From positions 1,766,001 to 1,830,000 of the forward strand of contig NZ_WMEA01000001.1 of NCBI RefSeq assembly GCF_021735925.1: a stretch of 64,000 nucleotides of DNA. The letters run 5' to 3'. The notes beneath the pieces were generated by a model, which worked only from the letters and a program-made list of their open reading frames with translations, searched no databases and was not told the origin of the DNA. This document shows positions 11,164-19,958 of the stretch, one piece after another (the stretch's first letter is position 1; each line of letters opens with the position of its first letter). Position numbers and translations under genes: made by a program. This stretch comes from Loktanella sp. M215. Its GTDB lineage: Bacteria > Pseudomonadota > Alphaproteobacteria > Rhodobacterales > Rhodobacteraceae.

Positions 11164-11179
11164 TTAATTTCTCGTTAAC
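11164..11179 (+). promoter_or_regulatory. Candidate CtrA binding site upstream of the luxR locus
   Basis: TTAA-N7-TTAAC (TTAATTTCTCGTTAAC) matches the full CtrA consensus TTAA-N7-TTAA(C). It ends 21 bases before the GTG of the small ORF that precedes luxR. In roseobacters quorum sensing and the CtrA phosphorelay are known to be connected; direct binding here is inference. Confidence 0.5.
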
Positions 11180-11200
11180 CTATTGCAAGGGAGTGTAGGC

Positions 11201-11416
11201 GTGGGACAAATGTGGATCATCGACGTTCTGGCCGATCTTGAGTCTTTCGCGTCGAAAAACGGTTTGCCCCTTGTGGCGGACCGGATGCGCGAAGCCGCAG
11301 TCGTGGCGACGGCAGAAATTACGTCGGAATCCGAAGGGCCTGTTGGCCGGGTGAGACTCGATGCGGACCAGACTGAATCGCTTTTTGCAGGATCTCGAAT
11401 CTGCAGACAGGCTTGA
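11201..11416 (+). CDS. Small protein overlapping the luxR start
   Basis: A protein of 71 residues (GTG at 11201) or 68 (ATG at 11210). I prefer the GTG because AAGGGAG lies seven bases upstream. The first 45 residues (from MWIIDVLADLESFASKNGLP) look like a real folded domain: amphipathic helices with a D-L-E-S-F-A pattern. The tail, which overlaps the start of luxR by 56 bases in another frame, is less protein-like. As I recall, similar short ORFs precede luxR genes in other Rhodobacteraceae. Function unknown; translational coupling to luxR is likely. Confidence 0.65.
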   Translation: MGQMWIIDVLADLESFASKNGLPLVADRMREAAVVATAEITSESEGPVGRVRLDADQTESLFAGSRICRQA

Positions 11417-12143
11417 ACATATACAAGGGCTGACCACGCAACTGCGCGACGCGCTCGACATCGACCATGTGGTCTATCACTGGATCAGCGTCGACGGAGA
11501 GCAGTATGGCTTCGGCACCTACGACCCGGTCTGGGCGCAACGCTATCAGGATCAGGACTATATCCGCATCGACCCGGTCGTGCTGGGCTGCTTTCAGCGG
11601 TTCCACCCCGTCGATTGGAAACGTCTGGACTGGTCGTCCAAGGCGGCGCGGGCATTTCGTGCCGATTCCATCGCCCACGGCGTCGGCAATCAGGGCTTCT
11701 CGATTCCGATCCGCGGGCCGCACGGGCAGTTCGCGCTGCTGACACTGTCGCACACCTGTCCCGACCCGGTCTGGGAGGCCTTGATGATGGCCCATCAGCG
11801 CGACCTGATCGTCATCGCCCACTACCTGAACGCCAAGGCGCTGACGCTGCAAAAGGGGCGGGCACCCGACAGCGTCCGGCCCCTGTCCCCCCGAGAGATC
11901 GACGCCCTGACGTTCCTCGCCATGGGCTATTCGCGCGGTCAGGCGGCCGACATGCTGGGCATCTCGGAACACACCCTGCGCGCCTATATCGAAAGCGCGC
12001 GGCACAAGCTGGGCGCGCTGAACACGGTCCATGCCGTCGCCCGCGCGATCGGTGAAGGCCTGATCATCGTGGGCGGTGCGGCCAAGGATGCCGCGGGGGG
12101 CTGGCCGGGTCAGGTGCCGGACAGGAGTGTTGCGTCACATTGA
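11361..12143 (+). CDS. luxR: LuxR-family quorum-sensing transcription factor
   Basis: A 260-residue regulator. The N-terminal autoinducer-binding domain (about 15-165) has the family pattern DHVVYHWIS, then YDPVWAQRYQDQDYIRIDPVV and a later W. The C-terminal LuxR helix-turn-helix (about 174-230) reads LSPREIDALTFLAMGYSRGQ, then LGISEHTLRAYIESARHKLG. It would sense the N-acyl-homoserine lactone made by the LuxI encoded 81 bases downstream. The start lies inside the preceding small ORF and has no good ribosome binding site, which supports coupled translation. Confidence 0.95.
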   Translation: MRTRLNRFLQDLESADRLEHIQGLTTQLRDALDIDHVVYHWISVDGEQYGFGTYDPVWAQRYQDQDYIRIDPVVLGCFQRFHPVDWKRLDWSSKAARAFRADSIAHGVGNQGFSIPIRGPHGQFALLTLSHTCPDPVWEALMMAHQRDLIVIAHYLNAKALTLQKGRAPDSVRPLSPREIDALTFLAMGYSRGQAADMLGISEHTLRAYIESARHKLGALNTVHAVARAIGEGLIIVGGAAKDAAGGWPGQVPDRSVASH

Positions 12144-12151
12144 CCCACCGG

Positions 12152-12171
12152 ACGGTACCTGCAGGTCCCGT
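12152..12171 (+). promoter_or_regulatory. lux-box-like palindrome upstream of luxI
   Basis: ACGGTACCTGCAGGTCCCGT is a 20-base near-perfect palindrome with one mismatched pair and the central ACCTGCAGGT typical of lux boxes. It lies in the 81-base gap between luxR and luxI, centred about 63 bases before the luxI ATG, where LuxR-AHL would be expected to activate luxI. Confidence 0.72.
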
Positions 12172-12224
12172 TAAGCACGCCGCACGAAGGATACCCCATC
12201 GCAACGACGACAGGGACCTTCGCC

Positions 12225-12863
12225 ATGATCCGCTACCTTTACGCCGACCAGTTGAACCAGCACGCCGACCTGCGCGCCAGCATGCACCGCGACCGCGCCG
12301 CCCAGTTCCGCGACCGCCTGAAGTGGGACGTCACCGTCGACGACAGCGGCTGGGAGAGGGATGAGTATGACGATCTCAACCCCCTCTATGTGATCTGGGA
12401 ACAGGCACCGGGGGTGCATGGCGGGTCGATGCGGTTCCTGCCGATGTCCGGGCGGACGATGGTCAACGACCACTTTGCCGACCTGATGACCGGGCCGATC
12501 ACCAGTCCGCTGATCTGGGAATGCACCCGGTTCTGCATGGCCCCCAACGCTGGCCCCCGCGTGGCTGGCCTGCTGATGCTTGCGGGAGGAGAGTTGATGC
12601 GCGCCTTTTCCCTGACCCATCTGCTGGGTGTCTTCGATGCCCGGATGATCCGGATCTACAATGCGGTCGGGGCCGCGCCAGAGGTGCTGGGCACCAGCGG
12701 CACTGGCCGCGATGCGATCAGCGTCGGCCTGTGGCCCTATCGCCCCGACGACCGGCTGCGCGTGCTGCGGCGCGCGGGTGTCTCGTCAGAGGTGTCGGAG
12801 GCGTGGTTCGCCCGGTCCTTTGGCCAGTCCATTGCCGCCGCCGCGACGGAAATCGCGGCCTGA
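12225..12863 (+). CDS. luxI: Acyl-homoserine-lactone synthase (LuxI family)
   Basis: Makes an N-acyl-homoserine lactone signal from S-adenosylmethionine and acyl-ACP (or acyl-CoA); 212 residues. The conserved LuxI residues are visible: the R...F..R..W.V pattern (RAAQFRDRLKWDVTVDDSGWE), DEYDDLNPLYVI, GSMRFLP, and SPLIWECTRFC with the catalytic Glu and Arg. The acyl chain length cannot be read from the sequence. A lux-box-like palindrome lies upstream and the cognate luxR directly precedes it. Confidence 0.95.
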   Translation: MIRYLYADQLNQHADLRASMHRDRAAQFRDRLKWDVTVDDSGWERDEYDDLNPLYVIWEQAPGVHGGSMRFLPMSGRTMVNDHFADLMTGPITSPLIWECTRFCMAPNAGPRVAGLLMLAGGELMRAFSLTHLLGVFDARMIRIYNAVGAAPEVLGTSGTGRDAISVGLWPYRPDDRLRVLRRAGVSSEVSEAWFARSFGQSIAAAATEIAA

Positions 12864-12903
12864 GGGTCTGGCAGGGGCGGGCGCGGGCGGGTAGGGTCGC
12901 GCC

Positions 12904-14442
12904 ATGAACGCCCCCAAAGTCATCACCTTCTCTGACGATCAGGCCGCGGCCTGGGATAACGTCGCCATCGCCCTGCGCCAGTCCGGCATCGACCTGAACG
13001 ACGACCTGCTGCAACCGCCGCAGACCGACGTGTCAGAGGTGCTGGCGGTGATCGGCAAGGCCGGCAGCGGCAAGACGATGCTGCTGGCCGAACTGTACCG
13101 CGCGCTGGAGAAGGCGGGCGTGGACATCGTATCCGGCGACTATGAAAGCAAGAAGCGCACCGGGCGCCGGACGCTGGCGATCCTTGCCCCGACGAACAAG
13201 GCCGCATCGGTGTTGCGCAACCGGGGCGTGCCGGCGACCACGATCCACCGCATCCTTTACACCCCCGTCTATGACCCGGAATACGAGAAGGTCGCCGAAT
13301 GGCTGGCCGGGCAGGGCGAGCGGCCGGACGTGGAGCAGTTGACGGACATCGCGCTCGACCGTGCCTTTGCGTCCTATCAGGGACACAAGTCCATCCCCGC
13401 GGCGCTGGCCTCTGCCGGTCTGCGCGGCAGCGATTTCATCACCGGCTGGAAACGGCGGGAAGAACCCCTCGACATCGGCTTCGTCGACGAATCCTCGATG
13501 CTGGACGCCAAGCAGTTCGAGGATCTGAAAGAGATCTTTCCGACCCTGCTGCTGTTCGGCGACCCGGCCCAGTTGCCCCCCGTCCAGTCGTCGGGTGGCA
13601 TGGTGTTCGAGACGTTGCCGGAAAAGCGTGTCCTGACGCTGAGCCGCATCCACCGGCAGGACGCCGACAACCCGATCCTTGATCTGGCCCATGCGCTGGC
13701 CGACCCGATGCTGGACTTCTACCATTTCGAGCGGATGGTGCAGGAAGCGTCAGAGCGCGACGAGCGCGTCGTCATGGCGCAGCGGGTCGAGGCGGACCTG
13801 ATGGCCCGCTCGCCTTGCCTTGTCTGGACAAACAAGACCCGCATCCGGCTGATCCACGCCTTTCGCGCCGCCTATGACGCGCCGTCCGACAGCCTGCTGC
13901 CCGGGGAGCCGCTGATCTGCGACGGGATCGAACTGCCGATCAAGCACCGCAAGAAGCGGCTGGACCTCGAAGCGCGGGGGCTGATCAAGGGGGCGCAGGT
14001 CATCTACCTCGGCCCCGGGCAGCGGCCCGGGTTCAGCAAATTGCACGTCTTGGGTGCGCTGGATCCGCGCATGTCCGCGGCCAGCATCGTCAAGATCGAG
14101 CTGGAGGGCGACGAGGAACCCTTTATTCCCTTTGCCGCCAAGATGGGCGCCACGTTCCTGCATGGCGCCGCGGTGACGATCCACAAGGCGCAAGGATCAC
14201 AGTGGGACACGGTGCAGGTCTTTGCCCCCGATATCGAAATGGCGTCCCGCATGGGCCGGGTCGAGGCGGGGCAGCCTTTGTGGAAACGTCTGGCCTATGT
14301 GGCGATCACGCGGGCCGAGACGCAGTTGCGCTGGGTCGTGCGCAACCGGCTGGCCAAGCCCGCCGATCCGTTCCTGCGTGTCGACGATCTGGATTCGGGG
14401 CCTGCGCCGCTGACCCTGACAGTGCAGGACACCGAGGACTGA
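12904..14442 (+). CDS. RecD/Dda-like superfamily 1 DNA helicase
   Basis: A 512-residue ATPase. Walker A is G51-K-A-G-S-G-K-T58; motif II (IGFVDESSML) is near 190; motif III (FGDPAQLPPV) is near 218; TIHKAQGSQWDTV (motif V) is near 424 and YVAITRAETQL (motif VI) near 465. This order fits SF1B RecD2/Dda helicases, which unwind DNA 5' to 3'. Charged inserts of about 70 residues follow motif Ia. It is a stand-alone copy without RecB or RecC, 40 bases behind luxI on the same strand, and may be cotranscribed with it. A role in repair or replication restart is inference. Confidence 0.9.
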   Translation: MNAPKVITFSDDQAAAWDNVAIALRQSGIDLNDDLLQPPQTDVSEVLAVIGKAGSGKTMLLAELYRALEKAGVDIVSGDYESKKRTGRRTLAILAPTNKAASVLRNRGVPATTIHRILYTPVYDPEYEKVAEWLAGQGERPDVEQLTDIALDRAFASYQGHKSIPAALASAGLRGSDFITGWKRREEPLDIGFVDESSMLDAKQFEDLKEIFPTLLLFGDPAQLPPVQSSGGMVFETLPEKRVLTLSRIHRQDADNPILDLAHALADPMLDFYHFERMVQEASERDERVVMAQRVEADLMARSPCLVWTNKTRIRLIHAFRAAYDAPSDSLLPGEPLICDGIELPIKHRKKRLDLEARGLIKGAQVIYLGPGQRPGFSKLHVLGALDPRMSAASIVKIELEGDEEPFIPFAAKMGATFLHGAAVTIHKAQGSQWDTVQVFAPDIEMASRMGRVEAGQPLWKRLAYVAITRAETQLRWVVRNRLAKPADPFLRVDDLDSGPAPLTLTVQDTED

Positions 14443-14450
14443 TGCACCGA

Positions 14451-14476
14451 AACCTTATCCGCGGATAAGGTTTTCC
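14451..14476. terminator. Perfect 22-base palindrome, bidirectional terminator
   Basis: A 22-base perfect palindrome (14451-14472, half-site AACCTTATCCG) is followed by T residues on the plus strand and preceded by A residues, so a hairpin can form from either strand. It lies between the convergent helicase and TIGR02186 genes. Confidence 0.75.
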
Positions 14477-14492
14477 GTTATTAATCAGTTAT

Positions 14493-15245
14493 TTACCTTT
14501 TGAGGGCCGCGGCCCCGGCAGAGGCTGCCCAACCTGCCGCCACGGCGATGACCAGCGACAGCAGACCGTACAGGAACGGCTGCACGTGGGCGAGGTTGTA
14601 GAGCCAGCGTTCCAGCCCGACCTTCTGCACCGGAATGACCGTGCTGTGTTCGTCGATCAGGCGGCCGCCGCGGGTCAGGAAGATGCGGGCGAGGTAGTCA
14701 CCTTCGAGCAGATTGGCGGGCAGGTGGAAGGACGTCCGGAACAGGGTGTCCTGCTGTAGATCAACGGTGCCTTCCTTCATCTGGAACAGGCTGTCCTTGG
14801 ACCGGATGCGGATCAGCGCCTCGGTAAAGGCGGCACTGTCGCTGACGGTGGCGCCGACGGACCGGATCGCGCGGGGGATGGTGATCTCGTGGCGCAGATC
14901 CTCGGTATCGCGCAGGATCTCGGACAGGGGGCCGCTGGAGGCGACCGCATAGAACGACGGGGCGCGGTCGACCTCGACCTCGTCCTTGTTGATCCAGATG
15001 CCGAACTGGCGGGCCTTGCGAAAGACCGATACCGCCTGATCGGGGCCGGACACGGCGATGATGACGCCCAGCGGGCCAAGGTCGGTAGGTTCCGGCGCGG
15101 TGCGGCTGACGGCGCCGAAGATCAGGATGTCCGACCCGTCAAAGCTGGCGGTGATCGACACGGAATCCTGACTGAGGCCCAGCACGATGCTTTCGGCCCG
15201 CAGGGGGCAGGCGAGGGCGAGGAAGAGGAGCACCAGCCTGATCAT
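14493..15245 (-). CDS. TIGR02186 family membrane-anchored protein
   Basis: A 250-residue envelope protein of the alphaproteobacterial TIGR02186 family. It has a signal peptide (about 1-17, ending LRAES), a beta-rich extracytoplasmic region and one C-terminal membrane helix (FLYGLLSLVIAVAAGWAASA). Function is unknown; it is characteristically encoded next to a TauE/SafE permease, as here. Its start overlaps the permease stop by four bases (ATGA), so the pair is translationally coupled. Confidence 0.88.
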   Translation of the reverse strand: MIRLVLLFLALACPLRAESIVLGLSQDSVSITASFDGSDILIFGAVSRTAPEPTDLGPLGVIIAVSGPDQAVSVFRKARQFGIWINKDEVEVDRAPSFYAVASSGPLSEILRDTEDLRHEITIPRAIRSVGATVSDSAAFTEALIRIRSKDSLFQMKEGTVDLQQDTLFRTSFHLPANLLEGDYLARIFLTRGGRLIDEHSTVIPVQKVGLERWLYNLAHVQPFLYGLLSLVIAVAAGWAASAGAAALKR

Positions 15246-16162
15246 GCGGCCCCCGGCACCTTGAGGGTGTAAAGCTCGCCGGGTTGCAGGATCAGATCCA
15301 GCCCCAGCTTGCCGCAGACCAGCAGCACCAGCAGGGCCAGCAGGATGCGCAGATTCTCGGCCTTCATGCGCAGGCCGATGCGGGTGCCGATCTGCGCGCC
15401 GATGACGCCGCCGATGATCAGCAGCAGGGCCAGCATGATGTCCACGGTATAGTTCGTCGTGGCGTGCAGCATGGTGGTGTAGGCGGTGACGAAGATGATC
15501 TGGAACAGCGACGTGCCGATCACGACCTTGGTCGGCATGCCCAGCAGATAGATCATCGCAGGCACCATGATGAAGCCGCCGCCGACGCCCATGATCGCCG
15601 ACAGCACGCCCACCAGCACCCCCACCAGCAGCGGCGGGATGACCGAGATGTAAAGGCCGGAGACCCGGAATTTGATCTTGAGTGGCAGGTTGTGGACCCA
15701 GTTGTGGTTGCGCCGCGCCTTGCGCGCGCCGCCGGGCTTGCGGGCCTTGAGGATGGCGTTCAGGCTTTCGACCAGCATCAGCGCGCCGATGATGCCAAGG
15801 AAGACCACATAGAACAGGCTGACCAGCAGATCGACCTGTCCCAGCGATTTCAGATAGTTGAACAGGATCAGACCCAGCGACGACCCTATCAGGCCGCCGA
15901 TCAGCAGGACGCTGCCCATGCGCAAATCGACGGTCCGGCGCTTGAGGTGCGCCAGCAGGGCCGAGAAGGACGAGGCGACGATCTGGTTGGTCGAGGTGGC
16001 CACGGCGACGGCGGGTGGAATGCCGACGAAGAACAGCAGCGGGGTGATCAGAAACCCGCCGCCGACGCCGAACATGCCCGACAGCACGCCGACAAGGCCG
16101 CCCAACCCGAGGATCAGGAAAATGTTGACCGAAACCTCGGCGATGGGCAGGTAAAGTTGCAT
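15242..16162 (-). CDS. Sulfite exporter TauE/SafE family permease
   Basis: A polytopic inner-membrane protein of 306 residues with about eight hydrophobic segments in two repeats. Each repeat starts with the family motif: GVLSGMFGVGGGFLITPLL near the N-terminus and GVLSAIMGVGGGFIMVPAMI in the second half. TauE/SafE proteins move sulfite, sulfoacetate or other organosulfur anions; the substrate here is unknown. A GTG at 16186 would add eight residues; the ATG at 16162 with GGGAC upstream is preferred. It is first in a two-gene unit with the TIGR02186 gene. Confidence 0.92.
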   Translation of the reverse strand: MQLYLPIAEVSVNIFLILGLGGLVGVLSGMFGVGGGFLITPLLFFVGIPPAVAVATSTNQIVASSFSALLAHLKRRTVDLRMGSVLLIGGLIGSSLGLILFNYLKSLGQVDLLVSLFYVVFLGIIGALMLVESLNAILKARKPGGARKARRNHNWVHNLPLKIKFRVSGLYISVIPPLLVGVLVGVLSAIMGVGGGFIMVPAMIYLLGMPTKVVIGTSLFQIIFVTAYTTMLHATTNYTVDIMLALLLIIGGVIGAQIGTRIGLRMKAENLRILLALLVLLVCGKLGLDLILQPGELYTLKVPGAA

Positions 16163-16233
16163 CAGACGTCCCGCGGGGGGCTGCACCGCAGACCCACCTG
16201 ACTGCGGATCGGCGGCAGTGTCAAACGGTCAGG

Positions 16234-17202
16234 TCAGCGTTCCTTGACATAAGGCGCGCCGCCCGCGCGCGGCGGGATCGCCTTGCCCACGAAACCGGCA
16301 AGGATCACGACGGTCAGGATATAGGGCAGGGCGTCCAGTAACTGGGTCTGGACGCTGAACCCCAGCGTGCGCTGGATCAGGTCGGGACGCAAAGCAAGCG
16401 CCTGCAGCAGGCCGAACAGCAGCGTGGCCCAGAGGCAGGGCCAGGGTTTCCACTTGGCAAAGATCAGGGCGGCCAGCGCGATATAGCCGCGACCCGCACT
16501 CATGTCCTTGGTGAACCCCGCCTGCAGGGCCGTGGCGAGATAGGCGCCCGCGATGCCGCAGAGCACGCCGCAGATGCCGACGGCGGCAAAGCGCAGGCCG
16601 ACGACGGACACGCCGGCGGTGTCCACCGCGGCCGGGTTTTCGCCCACGGCGCGCAGGCGCAGGCCAAAACGGGTCGCGTAGAGGATCCACCACGTCAGCG
16701 GCACGATCAGCACGGCGACGTAGACCAGCGCCGTGTGGCCCGAGATGAGTTCGTAATAGATCGGACCGATGACGGGCACGTCGCGCAGGGCGTCGGCAAA
16801 GGGCAGGGTGATCGGGTTGAACCGCGCGGCGCCGGCCAGTTGCGGCGTGCGGCCGCCTTGGGCGAACCAGCTTTGCGCGATGACGACCGTCAGGCCGGCG
16901 GCGAGGAAGTTGATCGCCACGCCGGAAATCAGCTGGTTGCCGCGGAAGGTGATCGAGGCCACGCCGTGGATCGCTGACAGGACCAGCGAGGCGCCGATGC
17001 CCGCCAGCAGACCGATCCAGACGTTGCCGGTGGTATAGGCGACGGAAGCGGACATGAAGGCGGCGGCGAGCATTTTGCCTTCCAGCCCGATGTCGAAGAT
17101 GCCGGCGCGTTCTGAATAAAGGCCCGCGATGCAGGCCAGCAGCAGCGGTGTCGCCAATCGGACGGTGGAGTCGAGCAGTTGCAGCAGGGTCAGCAGGTCC
17201 AT
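16234..17202 (-). CDS. Nucleoside-type ABC transporter permease (second)
   Basis: An inner-membrane permease of 322 residues from the branched-chain/ribose-type permease fold, with about eight to ten membrane segments. YSERAGIFDIGLEGKMLAAA near the N-terminus and GLRLRAVGENPAAVDTAGVS in the middle are typical of the YufQ/NupQ-like subunit of BMP-type nucleoside importers. It starts 4 bases after the stop of the other permease. It is the last gene of the four-gene operon. Confidence 0.93.
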   Translation of the reverse strand: MDLLTLLQLLDSTVRLATPLLLACIAGLYSERAGIFDIGLEGKMLAAAFMSASVAYTTGNVWIGLLAGIGASLVLSAIHGVASITFRGNQLISGVAINFLAAGLTVVIAQSWFAQGGRTPQLAGAARFNPITLPFADALRDVPVIGPIYYELISGHTALVYVAVLIVPLTWWILYATRFGLRLRAVGENPAAVDTAGVSVVGLRFAAVGICGVLCGIAGAYLATALQAGFTKDMSAGRGYIALAALIFAKWKPWPCLWATLLFGLLQALALRPDLIQRTLGFSVQTQLLDALPYILTVVILAGFVGKAIPPRAGGAPYVKER

Positions 17203-17206
17203 GGCA

Positions 17207-18328
17207 TCACTCCGCCGGGGTCAGTTTGGTGCGGGGTTTGGCCGCGCGGCGACGGGCCAGGAAAAAGCGTTCCAGCGGCATCCGCACCATGTTGTCGAGC
17301 GCGCCGGTGAAGAGGATCACCAGCGCCTGAATGACGACGATCAATTCGCGCGGGATGCTCGTCCACAATGCCAGTTCCGCGCCGCCCTGATAGAGGAAGC
17401 CGAAGAGGATGGCCGCGAGGAACACGCCGAAGGGATGCGAGCGGCCCATGAGGGCCACGGCGATGCCGATGAAGCCGGCCCCTTCGACGGCGTTCAGGAC
17501 GAGGCGCTCGGCCTCTCCCATCACGTTGTTGATTGCCATCATGCCAGCGAGGGCACCGGAGATCGACATGGAGATCACGATGATCTTGGTCGGGCTGATG
17601 CCCGCGTATTTCGCCGCCGATTCCGAATGGCCGAAGGCGCGGATTTCATAGCCCAGACGGGTGCGCCAGATCAGTGCCCAGATCACGACGCAGGCGGCGA
17701 TGGCCACGAAGAAGCTGACGTTGGCGGGCGCCCCGCGAAACAGCACCGTGTCGGCGGTCGAGAACATCTCCTGGAACGAAGGCAGGTGGGTGCCGGGCAG
17801 GAACTTGCCCGTCGCGGGCTCCATGCTGCCAGCGGGCTTTAGCGCGCCGACAAGGAGGTAATTCAGCAAGGCGGCGGCGATGAAGTTGAACATGATCGTC
17901 GTGATGACGATGTGGCTGCCGCGCTTGGCCTGCAGGTAGGCCGGGATGATCGCCCAGCCTGCCCCAAAGAGCGCCGCACCCAATGACGCCGCGATCAGCG
18001 CCAGCGACCAGTGCGGAAAGGGGATGTAGAGGCAGACCAACGCCACGCCGAGGCCGCCGAGGACGGCCTGCCCTTCACCGCCGATGTTGAACATGCGGGC
18101 ATGAAAGGCGATGGCGACGGCAAGGCCGGTGAAGATGAAGTTGGTGGCGTAATAGAGCGTGTAGCCCCAGCCGTAGGTCGACCCGAGCGATCCTTCGACC
18201 ATAATCTTGAGGGCGTTCCACGGGTTTTCACCGATGGCGAGGATCACCAGCGCCGACAGGATTGCCGCCAGCAGAAGCGAGATCACTGGGATCAGGACCA
18301 CGTCGGCCCATTTCGGCATCACGTCCAT
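17207..18328 (-). CDS. Nucleoside-type ABC transporter permease (first)
   Basis: A permease of 373 residues, longer at the N-terminus than its partner, as is usual for the YufP/NupP-like subunit. It has FNIGGEGQAVLGGLGVALVC and the cytoplasmic RTRLGYEIRAFGHSESAAKY coupling-helix motif, and ends in a basic cytoplasmic tail. With the adjacent subunits it should form a heterodimeric channel for purine or other nucleosides; the exact substrate is inferred from the family. Confidence 0.93.
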   Translation of the reverse strand: MDVMPKWADVVLIPVISLLLAAILSALVILAIGENPWNALKIMVEGSLGSTYGWGYTLYYATNFIFTGLAVAIAFHARMFNIGGEGQAVLGGLGVALVCLYIPFPHWSLALIAASLGAALFGAGWAIIPAYLQAKRGSHIVITTIMFNFIAAALLNYLLVGALKPAGSMEPATGKFLPGTHLPSFQEMFSTADTVLFRGAPANVSFFVAIAACVVIWALIWRTRLGYEIRAFGHSESAAKYAGISPTKIIVISMSISGALAGMMAINNVMGEAERLVLNAVEGAGFIGIAVALMGRSHPFGVFLAAILFGFLYQGGAELALWTSIPRELIVVIQALVILFTGALDNMVRMPLERFFLARRRAAKPRTKLTPAE

Positions 18329-18331
18329 GAT

Positions 18332-19939
18332 CTACACCTTCTCTCCGCTGCCCGTGTGGGCGAGGTTGTCTTCGATCTCTGCCACGCTGGCGGTGGCGGG
18401 ATCGCCGGTCATGCCGGCCATCAGCATGCCGAGTTCGCGTTCGTTGGTCTGCGCGGGGTCGCGCTCGCCCATGATGTGACCGTCGAACATGACGACGATC
18501 CGGTCCGACAGGCCGAGGATCTCGTCCAGTTCCACGCTGACCAGCAGGATCGCCTTGCCCTGATCGCGCAGGGCGACGATCTGCTTGTGGATGAATTCGA
18601 TCGCGCCGATGTCGACGCCGCGGGTGGGCTGGCCGATCAACAGAAGGTCGGGGTTATGCTCGATTTCCCGGGCCAGCACGATCTTCTGCTGGTTGCCGCC
18701 AGAGAAATTCTTGGCGGCAAGCTTGGGATCGGGGGGGCGCACGTCGAAGCGGGCCATCTTCTCTTCGGTATCCTGCAGCATCGCCGCGTGGTTCATCAGG
18801 ATGCCGGACTGGTATTTGGCCTCGTGGTGATAGCCGAAGGCCACGTTTTCCCACGCGGCATAGTCCATGATCAGACCTTCGGCCTGACGGTCCTCTGGCA
18901 CATGGGAAATGCCGCGGGCCCGGCGGCTTTGGCCGTCAGAGGTCTTGCCGGTCAGGTCGATGGGCGCGTCGTTCATCAAGACGGTGCCGCTAGCGGTCTG
19001 GTAGCCGCCCAGCACCTCCAGCAGTTCGGACTGGCCGTTGCCGGAGACACCGGCGATGCCGAGGATTTCACCGGCGCGGACCTGAAAACTGACGTCCTTC
19101 AGGCGGTGCACGCCCTTGTCGTCGGTGACGTTGAGCTTCTGCACATCGAGGATCACGCGGCCCGGCTTGGCGGGGGTCTTGTCCACGCGCAGCAGCACCT
19201 TGCGGCCGACCATCAGTTCGGCGAGTTCCGCGGGGCTCGTCTCTGACGTCTTGACGGTGGCGGTCATCTGGCCGCGGCGCATGACGCTGACGGTGTCGGT
19301 GATCTCCATGATCTCGCGCAGCTTGTGGGTGATCAGGATGATCGTCTTGCCCTCGCGCCGCAGGTTTTCGAGGATGCGGAACAGGTGGTCGGCCTCGGCG
19401 GGCGTCAGCACGCCGGTGGGTTCGTCAAGGATCAGGATATCGGCGCGGCGGTAGAGCGCCTTGAGGATCTCGACCCGTTGCTGCATGCCGACGCCGATGT
19501 CCTGCACCAGCGCGTCCGCATCGACGGAGAGTTCGTATTCGTCGGCCAGTGCCTTCAACTCGCGCCGCGCGCGCGCGAGGGAAGGGCGCAGGAGGCCCGA
19601 GTCCTCGGCGCCGAGGACGATGTTTTCGAGGACGGTGAAGGTCTCAACCAGTTTGAAGTGCTGGAAGACCATGCCGATGCCCGCGGCGATGGCGGCCTGA
19701 CTGTCGGGGATGTCGATCCGTTTGCCGGCGACATGGATCTCGCCGGCATCGGCATTGTAGAAGCCATAGAGGATGCTCATCAGCGTGGATTTGCCGGCGC
19801 CGTTTTCACCGATGATGCCGTGGATCGTGCCGGGCATGACGCGGATGCTGATATCTTTGTTGGCCTGCACGGGGCCAAAGGATTTCGAGATGCCCCGCAG
19901 TTCGATGGCGGGGGCGGCGGTCGTGGTGCTGTCGGTCAT
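18332..19939 (-). CDS. Nucleoside-type ABC transporter ATPase with two nucleotide-binding domains
   Basis: A 535-residue fused double ATPase. Domain 1 has a normal Walker A (GENGAGKST, about 40-48) and Walker B (ILILDEPT), with a degenerate signature (GVGMQQRVE). Domain 2 has a degenerate Walker A (GVSGNGQSE, no Lys) but a good signature (FSGGNQQKIVLAREI). This asymmetry is normal for RbsA/YufO-type ATPases. It lies second in the operon after the binding protein and is separated from it by a GC-rich hairpin. Confidence 0.95.
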   Translation of the reverse strand: MTDSTTTAAPAIELRGISKSFGPVQANKDISIRVMPGTIHGIIGENGAGKSTLMSILYGFYNADAGEIHVAGKRIDIPDSQAAIAAGIGMVFQHFKLVETFTVLENIVLGAEDSGLLRPSLARARRELKALADEYELSVDADALVQDIGVGMQQRVEILKALYRRADILILDEPTGVLTPAEADHLFRILENLRREGKTIILITHKLREIMEITDTVSVMRRGQMTATVKTSETSPAELAELMVGRKVLLRVDKTPAKPGRVILDVQKLNVTDDKGVHRLKDVSFQVRAGEILGIAGVSGNGQSELLEVLGGYQTASGTVLMNDAPIDLTGKTSDGQSRRARGISHVPEDRQAEGLIMDYAAWENVAFGYHHEAKYQSGILMNHAAMLQDTEEKMARFDVRPPDPKLAAKNFSGGNQQKIVLAREIEHNPDLLLIGQPTRGVDIGAIEFIHKQIVALRDQGKAILLVSVELDEILGLSDRIVVMFDGHIMGERDPAQTNERELGMLMAGMTGDPATASVAEIEDNLAHTGSGEKV

Positions 19940-19958
19940 GGCGTGTCCCCCGATGGAT

